In this document: positions 7,218-15,719 of the stretch, piece by piece
Numbering within the stretch: position 1 is the first letter of the stretch
Layout: each line of letters starts with the position of its first letter
Assembly (NCBI GenBank): GCA_050943475.1
Contig: JBMNPF010000012.1
Span: 1 to 64,000, forward strand
Reading direction: 5' to 3'
Length of the DNA: 64,000 bases
Source of the DNA: Metaruminococcus_A sp050943475
Lineage (GTDB): Bacteria; Bacillota; Clostridia; Oscillospirales; Ruminococcaceae
The notes under the pieces: generated by a model
Told to the model about the DNA's origin: nothing
Databases searched by the model: none
What the model saw: only the letters and a program-made list of their open reading frames with translations
Position numbers and translations under genes: made by a program

Positions 7218-7695
7218 TTGTCGAATGGGAGTAATGCATTGGGCAGCGTTGTATTAACACATGGGGATTGCTTTCAAAACAGAGTGGAGATTAGCGATTT
7301 ATTGGGCGGAAACCCGCAAAGTGGAATTACACCAGCGAGTAAAACAAATGCTATTCTTCTATTTAAAAATGAAGATGAACTTTATTCTGACTATTTTTAT
7401 CCAAAAGGAACCTATGATAACTGCATGTATACCGGCATTGGCCGAAAAGGTCATCAGGATAGTTTTAGAGAATAAGGTGTACGATCTGAATCTTGCTGTT
7501 TTGTCCCATGCGAAACAAAAGAGACCATTGTTGCTGTTCGAAAAACAGCAACAACAATATTGCTTTATTGGAAGATATAAGTTAACAGAAACACACCAAA
7601 ATGTTCAACCGGATGATAACAACCAGCTTTGTCGGGTTTTTGTATTTCACCTGTCAAAAATTTCGGATTCTGTTTCACTCGAATTGAACGTTTAA
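7218..7695 (+). pseudogene. Frameshifted relic of a ScoMcrA-type modified-DNA-binding domain
   Basis: Two overlapping frames together make one recognisable domain. The first (TTG 7218 to stop 7475) gives GSVVLTHGDC...SKTNAILLF...MYTGIGRKGHQDS. After about 7460 the homology moves to the next frame: ENKVYDLNLAVLSHAKQKRP, CFIGRYKLTETHQNVQPDD and CRVFVFHLSKI. This order fits the SRA-like/sulfur-binding domain of ScoMcrA-type type IV restriction proteins. The HNH nuclease part is absent. The frame change and missing nuclease indicate a decayed gene. The stretch 7006-7217 before it is AT-rich, and I see no gene in it. Confidence 0.55.
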
Positions 7696-7774
7696 CTGCA
7701 ACTGTTTTGCCCATGCAGGCTATTTGCTTTCAAATTTCAATTAAAAATGTTTTGGAATAGAGGGATGTGTTGCC

Positions 7775-8515
7775 ATGGACATAAACTCCCTATTCAAAAG
7801 TGTTGTCGCATGGGCACAGAACGACCAACGGATCCACGCCGTTGTACTGGTGGGATCCCACGCACGTGGAAACAGCCGACCGGATTCGGATGTAGACCTG
7901 TGTATCCTGATGGACAGGCAGGAGGAACTGCTTAAGTCTCCCAGTTTCTTTTCCCGGTTTGGAGCAATGAAACGGTATGAGCTGGAGGATTGGACCGCCT
8001 GCCAGTCGGTACGGGTCTGGTATCAGAACGAGTTGGAGGTTGAATTTGGGCTTGTGAAACCGGACTGGATCAAACGGCCGCTGGATCCAGGCACCATGCG
8101 GGTGCTCCAAAGCGGCTGCAAGGTCTTGGTGGACAAGCACGGCCTTTTTGCCGGACTGGATTTATCATCCGCGAAAGAAATTACATTGCTCGATTCAATC
8201 AGCTCAAACAGGAGGCTTTCAATGGAGAAAATGCTCATCAAACGGTTTCATGAACTGGGCATTGAAGAACTAAAGCAGGTAACCGAGCTCCACAAATTAA
8301 AAGGCGATTTTATCAACCTGGAATGCACCCTCCCCAACGGGCAGATCGCCAAAGTATTAGACGATGATAAAATCTATTATGGCGCCGAGGTCTGCAAGCG
8401 CAACAGCGACCGCTGCTATGGGCTGGCTGCTGACTGCCGGCAGATGCTGGTCTACGAGTATGGAAATGGTGGAGCTGACGCAGAATTAATTATCCGGAAG
8501 CGGATTTCGGATTAG
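7775..8515 (+). CDS. Nucleotidyltransferase-domain protein with unknown C-terminal part
   Basis: The 246-residue protein begins at ATG 7775. Residues 20-95 form a polymerase-beta-like nucleotidyltransferase: GSHARGNSRPDSDVDL holds the GS motif and the metal-binding Asp39 and Asp41, and ELEVEFGLV supplies the third acidic residue. Such domains occur in aminoglycoside nucleotidyltransferases and in MNT antitoxins that AMPylate HEPN toxins. From about residue 140 a different part begins (SMEKMLIKRFHELGIEELKQ ... CYGLAADCRQMLVYEYGNGG) that I do not recognise. There is no HEPN gene next door and no resistance-family hallmark, so the substrate is unknown. A terminator follows. Confidence 0.7.
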   Translation: MDINSLFKSVVAWAQNDQRIHAVVLVGSHARGNSRPDSDVDLCILMDRQEELLKSPSFFSRFGAMKRYELEDWTACQSVRVWYQNELEVEFGLVKPDWIKRPLDPGTMRVLQSGCKVLVDKHGLFAGLDLSSAKEITLLDSISSNRRLSMEKMLIKRFHELGIEELKQVTELHKLKGDFINLECTLPNGQIAKVLDDDKIYYGAEVCKRNSDRCYGLAADCRQMLVYEYGNGGADAELIIRKRISD

Positions 8516-8532
8516 CGTTTCTATAACAACAT

Positions 8533-8570
8533 AAAAGCACGGTGGTAAGGCAATCTTTCCACCGTGCTTT
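8533..8570 (+). terminator. Rho-independent terminator after the nucleotidyltransferase gene
   Basis: AAAGCACGGTGG pairs with CCACCGTGCTTT around a 13-base loop, 18 bases after the stop. It marks the end of the accessory island; 8571-8678 has no gene that I can support. Confidence 0.65.
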
Positions 8571-8678
8571 GTATATTCAAGAGTTTTTCTCCGTGGAATC
8601 ATCCAATGGCCTCGTGTTCAACGTATCGAAACCGCGCCGCCGAACGGCAAAACCGTCTTTTGCAAACAATATGACAAC

Positions 8679-10292
8679 TCAAACGCCGCAAGGCTGGCTT
8701 TCCTTATCCTGCTTTGTACGGCAAAACCGAAGCGCCGCACGAAAAAGGCCTACAAGGAACATCCACAGTGCCGCAGCAAGGGAAAACAGCTGCGCGGCAG
8801 CAGTTAACCCGTACTCAATGACCTGTTGTTCCACCGGCTGCTGTGAATAAAACGGCGGGTGAAAGATGCCGATGAATATATCAATAGAAATACGTAAAAA
8901 GCACCCCTGATACTGTGTGATATCCTGGCTGAAATGATCCGGCCGAATTCCTTCCACATTGATCACGCAAACCAACATTAGAAATGCGCCAAACAGCCAG
9001 GCGGCCACCGTAAAAGCGGCGCGGGATTTCATACCCGCAGCTATGCAGAACAAAATCGCCAATCCCACCAGCAAAAAATAGCTTGGAAGCTGATTGGCAA
9101 GCAGAATGGGAATCATCCGGTTCCCCAGGCCACGGTCAAACTGGCACTTCATAATACAGGAGAACGCCTCTGCCGCAATCGCCGGCAACACCATCATTGC
9201 CGGAAGCAACCGCACCCAGCGGCGGCGCGACGGAGTTTTCAGCTTTTCCGGAAGCACTTCGGCAATACGCTGCAGGCTGCGCCATGCCTGTATGCCGAGG
9301 GCGGTCAGAACAATCAAACCCACCGCAATACTCCACACCAACGCGAGCGGATTGGGAGAAAGGGTTGGATAGGAAGTATGTGCGGCCATTTCTTTCAGCA
9401 TATAACGCAAGTTGAACACACCGTCTCCAACAGCGCCGCCAGGAAAAATCCCGGTTAAACTCCAGTGACCAATTCTTCCCGCCCCAAAAAATGCCGCCAC
9501 GTTGGGGTAAAGAGTGACAGCGAAATAGACAATACACGGTAATGAACAGCATGCCTTTCCGCCCCGGCTGCGCAGTCGGTTTGCAGCCAGATAAAACACC
9601 GCAGCCACCAACAATAGCCCCAAACCACACCATTTCTGCCAGGTCATTGTATTCTCGTAAAATGGCATAGGCGAATCGTAATAGGAATACAGTGCCCGCT
9701 CCGGCCATAGGGCAAAGCTGAACACAAGCAAAGCTCCGGCACCAAAAGCGATAATCGCCGGAAGGTCTGCCCGCCGGAACCGGTACCGGGAACCGCTTGC
9801 CTTTTTGCTTACGGCAGGGTGGGCAAACACAACGCTCACACAGCAAGCTACAACGGACACAAGCCCTGCAATGACCAGCAGGCCGCCTGCTATGCCCAAA
9901 CTGTAACTTGTCAGCTCCAAAGGAGTTGCCTTTTGAACGTCATACAGGCCGCGGGTGCAATAAATTAAGCTGCGAATGTCACCGTTCAGGTTGCTTCCCA
10001 GAAAGAAGGGGGTAATAACCGGCCAGACCGTAAACTTGAGGAAGCAGCAGGGAATCAGATAAAGGGCGGCTCCTATTCCAGTGGCAAGCGCAGGTATACG
10101 GCGGTTCAGCCGCATGGCCACCAGGTACAGAACAAGAAGAAGTAACGGCAGCACAAACGCGGCGGCCATTCTTCCGGACAAATCCCATCCGCCGCCTGAC
10201 AGAATCCAGATAAGATCCACAGCACAAAAGCAAAGCAGGCCAGCGGCTAAAATCCCGGCAGGTACCAGTGTGCGAAATCCAAACTTGTTCAT
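8679..10292 (-). CDS. Large multi-pass membrane protein of unknown function
   Basis: The start is ATG 10292, because GGGGAGGG precedes it by five bases; an in-frame ATG at 10307 lacks a site. The 537-residue product has about a dozen hydrophobic segments separated by short Arg/Lys-containing loops, with the first at residues 8-26. Two loops contain tyrosine-rich phrases (LYSYYDSPMPFYENTMTWQ). No transporter, enzyme or signalling motif is recognised. It stands alone on the minus strand, with its promoter region in the AT-rich gap after 10307. Confidence 0.65.
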   Translation of the reverse strand: MNKFGFRTLVPAGILAAGLLCFCAVDLIWILSGGGWDLSGRMAAAFVLPLLLLVLYLVAMRLNRRIPALATGIGAALYLIPCCFLKFTVWPVITPFFLGSNLNGDIRSLIYCTRGLYDVQKATPLELTSYSLGIAGGLLVIAGLVSVVACCVSVVFAHPAVSKKASGSRYRFRRADLPAIIAFGAGALLVFSFALWPERALYSYYDSPMPFYENTMTWQKWCGLGLLLVAAVFYLAANRLRSRGGKACCSLPCIVYFAVTLYPNVAAFFGAGRIGHWSLTGIFPGGAVGDGVFNLRYMLKEMAAHTSYPTLSPNPLALVWSIAVGLIVLTALGIQAWRSLQRIAEVLPEKLKTPSRRRWVRLLPAMMVLPAIAAEAFSCIMKCQFDRGLGNRMIPILLANQLPSYFLLVGLAILFCIAAGMKSRAAFTVAAWLFGAFLMLVCVINVEGIRPDHFSQDITQYQGCFLRISIDIFIGIFHPPFYSQQPVEQQVIEYGLTAAAQLFSLAAALWMFLVGLFRAALRFCRTKQDKESQPCGV

Positions 10293-10383
10293 ACAATCCC
10301 TCCCCATTTCGAATCGATGTATTTATTATATCATAAGTTTAAACTTTTTTATATTATATTTGTATAATTTGTTAAAATCAGTC

Positions 10384-10421
10384 AAAAAGAACCGCCGGTT
10401 TTGTTCCGGCGGTTCTTTTTG
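10384..10421. terminator. Bidirectional terminator between mscL and the membrane-protein gene
   Basis: AAGAACCGCCGG and CCGGCGGTTCTT form a 12-bp stem with a short loop, flanked by A-run and T-run so that it can work on either strand. Its main role is probably ending mscL transcripts, five bases after that gene's stop. Confidence 0.75.
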
Positions 10422-10425
10422 CATT

Positions 10426-10878
10426 CTATTCCCCTTTTGGTTGATCTGCTTTGGCCTGTTTCTGGAGCAAATCACGAATTTCGGTGAGCAGTTCTGCCTC
10501 GGTAGGCGGTTTGGGTGCGGCTTTTTCTTCCTCTTCCTTTTTCTTGCGGGTATGGGTCAGCAGCTTTAAGAAGAAGAAAATGGAAATGGCAATGATCAGA
10601 AAATCCACCACATTTTGAATAAAATTGCCGTACAAAATGGCAGATTCCGCTTTTACAACCGCCCCGCTCTCAACCACAGCAGGGCTGAGCACCCATTTGA
10701 GCTCCTTAAAGTCGGTTCCCGATGTGAGAAAGCCGAAAAGAGGCATGATTAGGTCGTTGACCACCGAACTGACAATTTTACCGAACGCACCGCCGATGAT
10801 AACACCGACTGCCATGTCGAGTACATTGCCCTTAAAGGCAAACTTTTTAAAATCCTGCCAAACTTGTTTTGCTTTCAC
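10426..10878 (-). CDS. mscL: Large-conductance mechanosensitive channel MscL
   Basis: The 150-residue protein opens with an amphipathic helix and FKGNVLDMAVGVIIGGAFGK, the MscL signature for the first membrane helix that lines the pore. A periplasmic loop follows, then the second helix (FLIIAISIFFFLKLL) and a charged cytoplasmic bundle (RKKKEEEEKAAP...LTEIRDLLQKQ). MscL forms a pentamer that opens under membrane tension during hypo-osmotic shock. Length fits the family. The gene follows the 10891-11271 gene by 12 bases and may be cotranscribed with it. Confidence 0.95.
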   Translation of the reverse strand: MKAKQVWQDFKKFAFKGNVLDMAVGVIIGGAFGKIVSSVVNDLIMPLFGFLTSGTDFKELKWVLSPAVVESGAVVKAESAILYGNFIQNVVDFLIIAISIFFFLKLLTHTRKKKEEEEKAAPKPPTEAELLTEIRDLLQKQAKADQPKGE

Positions 10879-10890
10879 AAAGACGCCTCC

Positions 10891-11271
10891 TTATTCTGTG
10901 ATGTGGTAAATACGCTTGACTTCCGCAAGCCCCTCTACAATTTCCTCTTCTGAAAATCCGCACTGCTTCAGGTAGACCGGGTCAAGCTCCGAAAGACGGC
11001 GGTAAAATTCAAAGGCGGCGCTTAAATACTCCATCCGCGGATGTTCCTCAATGGCCTCAAACAGCTCGTTTTCCGCCTCATTGATGCTGCCTTCATCGAC
11101 AAGCCTGCGCAGACGGTACGGAAGATAATTTTCCGAAAGGACGTTGAGCCGTACTTCCTGCTGCTCCTGCTCCGTCTCCCGGCCGAACAGAACGCGGGAA
11201 TAAAACCGCCCTATGAGTTCAATTTCACGCATGATAAAATCCTGCTGAAACGCCGACACATCCTTCGCCAC
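10891..11271 (-). CDS. Conserved hypothetical protein, DUF6483-like
   Basis: The 126-residue helical protein carries QQDFIMREIELIGRFYSRVL near its start, which resembles the opening of the DUF6483 family found in Clostridia; I hold this name loosely. The start is uncertain: GTG 11271 gives the full length, and GTG 11259 has a better-spaced AAGGGTGG. There is no signal peptide or membrane segment. It probably shares an operon with mscL. The gap 11272-11563 upstream shows no gene. Confidence 0.6.
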   Translation of the reverse strand: MAKDVSAFQQDFIMREIELIGRFYSRVLFGRETEQEQQEVRLNVLSENYLPYRLRRLVDEGSINEAENELFEAIEEHPRMEYLSAAFEFYRRLSELDPVYLKQCGFSEEEIVEGLAEVKRIYHITE

Positions 11272-11563
11272 CCTTCACGGAAAATCTGCTTTAAGAATAC
11301 CGCATTCGACAAAAAAGTGCAAGAGGGGCGGCTCTGGAATGGAAGAAACCAGGATACGGCAGGAATTGGCCTGTTTGGAAGGCCGTGCAACAAGGCCGGG
11401 AAATACGGCGGTGGACTGAGCGATGGATTGGACACTTGCGCGCAATCCCATAAGAAATTACTAAACATCACACAATTTTACAAGAATGCGGACCGGGACA
11501 TCGTGTATCATTATGCTTGTAAAAAGGCCAAAACCCAAGTAACGATAGAGAGAGTGACCAGAT

Positions 11564-12568
11564 ATGAATATGAAACAGTGGCTTGAAGATTTAAAAGCGG
11601 CCCCGGTTAAAAAGGCAATGCCAGTGCTTTCCTTTCCGTCGATCCAGCTTTTAAACATCGGCGTCAAAGAATTGATTTCAAGCAGCGACATGCAGTCCAA
11701 AGGCATGAAGATGATTGCCGACCGCACCGACGCGGCAGCTTCGGTGAGCATGATGGACCTTTCGCTGGAGGCGGAAGCGTTCGGTTCGACCATCCGGGTG
11801 GCGGACGACGAGGTGCCGACCGTGCTCGGCCATCTTATCGAAACCCAAGAGCAGGCCGACGCGCTGGAGGTTCCGGAAATTGGCGCCGGGCGCACCGGGA
11901 TTTACATTGAGGCCATCCAGAAAGCCTGCACCCTCATCACCGACCGGCCGGTCTTTGCGGGGGTCATTGGGCCGTTTTCGCTGGCGGGCCGCCTGCTCGA
12001 CGTGTCGGAGGCGATGATTTACTGCTATGACGACCCGGACATGGTGCACACCGTACTGGAAAAGGCGACTGCGTTTCTCATCCAATACTGCCAAGCGTAC
12101 AAAGACGTGGGTGCGCAGGGCGTTGTCATTGCCGAGCCGCTCGCCGGACTGCTTTCCCCCGCCCTCAACGATGAATTTTCGGTGCCTTACATGCAGAAGA
12201 TTGTGGAAGCGGTGCAGGACGACAGCTTTATTGTCATCTACCACAACTGCGGCGGCGGGACTATCCGGATGATCGACGGCATCCTGACCATTGGCGCCGG
12301 TGCATATCACTTCGGTAATGCCATCGACATGACCGAAATGGTCAAGCATATCCCGGCGGACACCGTGGTGATGGGCAACATCGACCCGTCCACCCAGTTC
12401 CGCAACGGAACGCCGGAGTCCATTCGCCAGGCAACCCTTGAGCTGCTGGAAGCCTGCCACAGCTACCCGAACTTTGTAATTTCCTCCGGCTGTGACATTC
12501 CGCCGCTCTCAAGCTGGGAAAACATTGACGCCTTCTTTGCGGCGGTCAAAGAGTTCTACGAAAAATAA
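11564..12568 (+). CDS. Uroporphyrinogen decarboxylase-fold methyltransferase (MtaA/CmuA-like)
   Basis: The 334-residue protein has the uroporphyrinogen decarboxylase barrel but keeps the zinc ligands of methyl-transferring members: His227 and Cys229 in IYHNCGGG, and Cys310 in ISSGCDIPP. Such enzymes move methyl groups between a corrinoid protein and a thiol such as coenzyme M or another acceptor. The usual neighbours (a corrinoid protein and a methyltransferase I) are absent, so the acceptor cannot be inferred. It is a single-gene unit with a strong terminator. True heme-pathway UroD is unlikely because of the HxC...C set. Confidence 0.8.
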   Translation: MNMKQWLEDLKAAPVKKAMPVLSFPSIQLLNIGVKELISSSDMQSKGMKMIADRTDAAASVSMMDLSLEAEAFGSTIRVADDEVPTVLGHLIETQEQADALEVPEIGAGRTGIYIEAIQKACTLITDRPVFAGVIGPFSLAGRLLDVSEAMIYCYDDPDMVHTVLEKATAFLIQYCQAYKDVGAQGVVIAEPLAGLLSPALNDEFSVPYMQKIVEAVQDDSFIVIYHNCGGGTIRMIDGILTIGAGAYHFGNAIDMTEMVKHIPADTVVMGNIDPSTQFRNGTPESIRQATLELLEACHSYPNFVISSGCDIPPLSSWENIDAFFAAVKEFYEK

Positions 12569-12583
12569 TTTTACCGGTCCTGA

Positions 12584-12627
12584 AAAATCTGCCGGAAGCC
12601 TGCTGTCACTGGCTTCCGGCAGATTTT
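12584..12627 (+). terminator. Rho-independent terminator after the methyltransferase gene
   Basis: AAAATCTGCCGGAAGCC and its exact complement GGCTTCCGGCAGATTTT form a 17-bp stem with a ten-base loop. Confidence 0.8.
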
Positions 12628-12664
12628 CAAGCAAGCATATACAGCCGTTTTCTCAAAATGGCAT

Positions 12665-12693
12665 TTGACAAACCGTTTTATACCTGTTATGCT
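12665..12693 (+). promoter_or_regulatory. Sigma-A-type promoter upstream of the cold-shock gene
   Basis: TTGACA (12665-12670), a 17-base spacer and TATGCT (12688-12693) make a near-consensus promoter. The start of transcription would lie near 12700, giving a leader of about 120 bases before the cold-shock gene. Confidence 0.7.
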
Positions 12694-12720
12694 GTGAATG
12701 TATTCGAAACGCTCAAATTG

Positions 12721-12784
12721 AACTCACATGTTTTGTAAGTTATTTGTTTTGACGGATGGCTTACAAAACATGTGAGTTTTTTGT
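12721..12784 (+). promoter_or_regulatory. Terminator-like hairpin in the cold-shock leader
   Basis: The arms 12721-12739 and 12760-12778 are a perfect 19-bp inverted repeat (AACTCACATGTTTTGTAAG) with a 20-base loop, followed directly by a run of T (TTTTTTGTTTG counting the last arm bases). It lies about 20 bases after the expected transcription start and about 40 before the ribosome site of the cold-shock gene. It can act as an attenuator, or as the end of a short separate RNA. Confidence 0.7.
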
Positions 12785-12822
12785 TTGTTCAAGAGTATAA
12801 TTTTATTTAGGAGGTACCTCAT

Positions 12823-13035
12823 ATGAATAAGGGTACTGTAAAATGGTTTAACGCAGATAAAGGCTTTGGATTCCTGTCGAACGACGATGGAAGCGACGAC
12901 GTATTCGTCCATTTCTCCGCCATTACGGGTGAAGGGTATAAATCCCTGAGCGAAGGCCAACGGGTGACCTTTGACACCGAGCCGGATCCGAAAAACAGCC
13001 GGAAACTCCGCGCGGTCAACGTCTGTGTCGCATAA
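12823..13035 (+). CDS. Cold-shock protein, CspA family
   Basis: The 70-residue protein is a single cold-shock domain with both RNA-binding motifs: KGFGFL (RNP1) and VFVHFSAI (RNP2). CspA-type proteins bind single-stranded RNA and melt secondary structure, often as antiterminators. A strong AGGAGG ribosome site precedes the ATG. The leader has a promoter and a large hairpin, so expression may respond to RNA structure or temperature. A terminator follows at once, so it is a single-gene unit. Confidence 0.95.
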   Translation: MNKGTVKWFNADKGFGFLSNDDGSDDVFVHFSAITGEGYKSLSEGQRVTFDTEPDPKNSRKLRAVNVCVA

Positions 13036-13047
13036 GCTGTTATTTCC

Positions 13048-13080
13048 AAAAAACGCCTTCCCGGTGGGAGGGCGTTTTTT
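13048..13080 (+). terminator. Rho-independent terminator after the cold-shock gene
   Basis: AAAAAACGCC(T)TCCC pairs with GGGAGGGCGTTTTTT, ending in six T, 13 bases after the stop. Confidence 0.75.
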
Positions 13081-13381
13081 GGTACACCTGTATTTCTTTT
13101 GGAATACAGGGCTTTCTCCCAGCTATGCACCGGGGACTTCCAGGGAATTCCCTCTGTGGCATCGGTTTTACAGATGCTACCGTAGACTGTGGTTACAAAC
13201 GCCGAAACCATTCTTTCTGCGTTTTGTCTTTCACATCATAAAGAGGATACTTTTGTATACGCTTTCGCAGAACATTTGCAAAAGGCAACAGCACAATTTT
13301 TCGTTACGATCCTCTCTTTTGACAAATTGATCCATAACGAAGACTTAAATTGGTGAAAAACGGAGAAAGCGCTGAATCGGC

Positions 13382-13410
13382 TTGTTTTTTAAGGGCCGAT
13401 TGGTTATAAT
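13382..13410 (+). promoter_or_regulatory. Promoter of the beta-mannosidase gene
   Basis: TTGTTT (13382-13387), 17 bases, TATAAT (13405-13410) lie about 60 bases before the start codon at 13472. The remainder of the gap 13081-13381 shows no gene and no clear regulatory repeat. Confidence 0.6.
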
Positions 13411-13471
13411 GGACACGAAAATAACTATCCTGAAAAGCAACATGATTTGCAAATGGAACGGAGGATTTTTT

Positions 13472-15661
13472 ATGCAGCAACGTCTCAACTGGTCGGTCGG
13501 TCCATGTTCCCAGAAAGGAGACATCCCAAAAGAGTTTGTGCCTGCCACTGTACCGGGCGCTGTTCAGCTCGATTGGGCCAAAGCAAAAAAATTGCCCGAT
13601 TATACATACGACCTTAATTTTAAGGAATACCGCTGGATGGAAGACTCCTACTGGCTGTACCGCGCGCCGCTAAAAAACGTGACCTGCGCCTCCAACGAAA
13701 AGGCGTATTTCGTCTGCGGCGGCATTGACTACGAGTTTGAAATCCGGATTGGGGCGGAGACCATCCTGTACCAGGAGGGGATGTTCCGCCCGGTGGAATT
13801 TGAAATTACCAAATGGCTGGGTACCGACGCGGAGCTGGAAATCCTCGTCTACCCCACCCCGAAGAATCCCGGCGCCTACCCGGATACCCGCGACGAGGCG
13901 CAGCAGTGCTGCAAGCCGGCCGTCAGCTACGGCTGGGACTGGCACCCGCGTCTGATCCCGCTCGGCATTTGGGAGGAGACCTACATTGAAACCCGCGCTG
14001 AGAGCTATTTGAAAAAAGCGTCTGTCAGCTACACGCTGGCGCCGGATTATTCCAGCGCTGAGGTGACCCTCTGTGCCGACCGCACTGGGGACGGCCCGGT
14101 GGAATGGCGGTTCCTTGCGCCGAACGGCGACGAAATCTACACCGGCGAGGGCGACTGTGTAACCTTTACTGTAAATAATCCGGAGCTGTGGTGGTGCAAC
14201 GGCTGCGGTGAGCCTGCCCTTTACCGCTATGAGGCAGCGCTGGATGACGAGCGCGGCGAGAGCATCCGGCGGATCGGCCGGGTCGGCTTCCGCACAGTGG
14301 AGCTTGTTATGAACGAGGGCGCCTGGGACGAGCCGCAGGGCTTCCCCCGCACCCGGAGCACGCCGCCGATCCAGCTGCGGCTCAACGGCGTCAACATCTT
14401 TGCCAAAGGCTCCAACTGGGTGAACCCGGAAATTTTCCCCGGCATGGTCACCCGCACGACTTATCTGCCGCAGATCAAGCTCGCCAAAGAGGCGAACATG
14501 AACCTGTTCCGCTGCTGGGGCGGCGCGTTTATCGACAAAGACATCTTCTTTGAACTGTGTGACGAATACGGCATTATGGTTTGGCAGGAGTTCCCGCTCG
14601 CCTGCAACAACTACTACAATTCCGACCGTTACCTGAAGGTGTTGGAAAGCGAAGCGACGGCGCTCATTGAGCGGCTCAAAGGCTTTACCAGCCTTGTGCT
14701 CTGGTGCGGCGGCAACGAGCTGTTCAACAGCTGGTCCGGTATGACCGACCAGCATTATGCCCTGCGGCTGCTGAACAAGCTCTGCTATGAAATGGACCGG
14801 GAGCGCCCGTTTATTGCCACCTCCCCGCTTTACGGGATGGCGCACGGCTGCTATATCTTTAAATTCCGCACCGGCGAAGAGGTATACGAGGCAATGAACC
14901 GTTCCCACTTCACCGCTTACACCGAATTCGGAGTGCCCTCCATTGCGAACAAGGACTGCCTGCTTGCAGCGCTTCCGGAGGAAAAACTGTTTCCGCTGGT
15001 GCAGACCGAGTCTACAACGGCGCACCACGCATTTGACGCATGGCTCCCCGGGGACACCTGGAGCGGCATTGACATGCTGCGGTTCTACTGGGGCGAGCCG
15101 AAGTCGCTCGACGATATGATTGAAAAGAGCCAGTGGACCCAGTGCGAGGGCTACAAGTGTATTTTTGAAGAGTCCAGACGGCAGAAGCCCTATTGCTCCA
15201 TGGCGCTCAACTGGTGCTTCAACGAGCCGTGGCCAACGGTGGCGAACAACTCGCTGCTCAACTACCCCAGCTCGCCGAAAAAATCCTACTATGCGGTAAA
15301 AGCCTCCCTGCGTCCGGTTCTTGCGAGCGCACGGCTGAAAAAGTTCAGTTACAACGCCGGAGAAACCTTTGATGCGGAGCTCTGGATGCTCAACGACAGC
15401 ATGAACGCAGTGAAGCCGGGCGACGTCAAGGTCTCTATCCGGATTGGCGAAACGGTTATTCCGCTGCTCACCTGGGATTACAAGGCAATGGAAGCGAACA
15501 AAAACCAGATGGGCCCGGTGGTACGCTACCCGCTGCCGGACATCAAAGGGGCAGAAACACTGACCCTGATTCTGGAAGCCGGGGAGTATTCCTCGGAATA
15601 CAAGCTGGTCTATTACCCGAAACCAGAAGAAACCATCGGCCTTAAAATTCTCAACACCTAA
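13472..15661 (+). CDS. Glycoside hydrolase family 2, beta-mannosidase-like
   Basis: Start at ATG 13472 with GGAGG ten bases upstream gives 729 residues; an earlier in-frame start overlaps the promoter. The N-terminal half is the sugar-binding beta-sandwich. The catalytic barrel shows LNGVNIFAKGSNW, ANMNLFRCWGGAFIDKD and CDEYGIMVWQEFP, all typical of beta-mannosidases. LWCGGNE holds the acid/base Glu, and YTEFGVPS the nucleophile Glu. There is no signal peptide, so it acts in the cytoplasm on mannosides, for example from N-glycans or mannan. No transporter or regulator is adjacent. Other GH2 activities cannot be excluded. Confidence 0.85.
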   Translation: MQQRLNWSVGPCSQKGDIPKEFVPATVPGAVQLDWAKAKKLPDYTYDLNFKEYRWMEDSYWLYRAPLKNVTCASNEKAYFVCGGIDYEFEIRIGAETILYQEGMFRPVEFEITKWLGTDAELEILVYPTPKNPGAYPDTRDEAQQCCKPAVSYGWDWHPRLIPLGIWEETYIETRAESYLKKASVSYTLAPDYSSAEVTLCADRTGDGPVEWRFLAPNGDEIYTGEGDCVTFTVNNPELWWCNGCGEPALYRYEAALDDERGESIRRIGRVGFRTVELVMNEGAWDEPQGFPRTRSTPPIQLRLNGVNIFAKGSNWVNPEIFPGMVTRTTYLPQIKLAKEANMNLFRCWGGAFIDKDIFFELCDEYGIMVWQEFPLACNNYYNSDRYLKVLESEATALIERLKGFTSLVLWCGGNELFNSWSGMTDQHYALRLLNKLCYEMDRERPFIATSPLYGMAHGCYIFKFRTGEEVYEAMNRSHFTAYTEFGVPSIANKDCLLAALPEEKLFPLVQTESTTAHHAFDAWLPGDTWSGIDMLRFYWGEPKSLDDMIEKSQWTQCEGYKCIFEESRRQKPYCSMALNWCFNEPWPTVANNSLLNYPSSPKKSYYAVKASLRPVLASARLKKFSYNAGETFDAELWMLNDSMNAVKPGDVKVSIRIGETVIPLLTWDYKAMEANKNQMGPVVRYPLPDIKGAETLTLILEAGEYSSEYKLVYYPKPEETIGLKILNT

Positions 15662-15681
15662 TTTTTCTCGATATAACACCG

Positions 15682-15719
15682 CCAAAAGCCCCGGCTGGGA
15701 TTCCAGCCGGGGCTTTTGG
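15682..15719 (+). terminator. Rho-independent terminator after the beta-mannosidase gene
   Basis: CCAAAAGCCCCGGCTGG pairs perfectly with CCAGCCGGGGCTTTTGG. The gap from here to 15963 has no gene that I can support. Confidence 0.7.
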
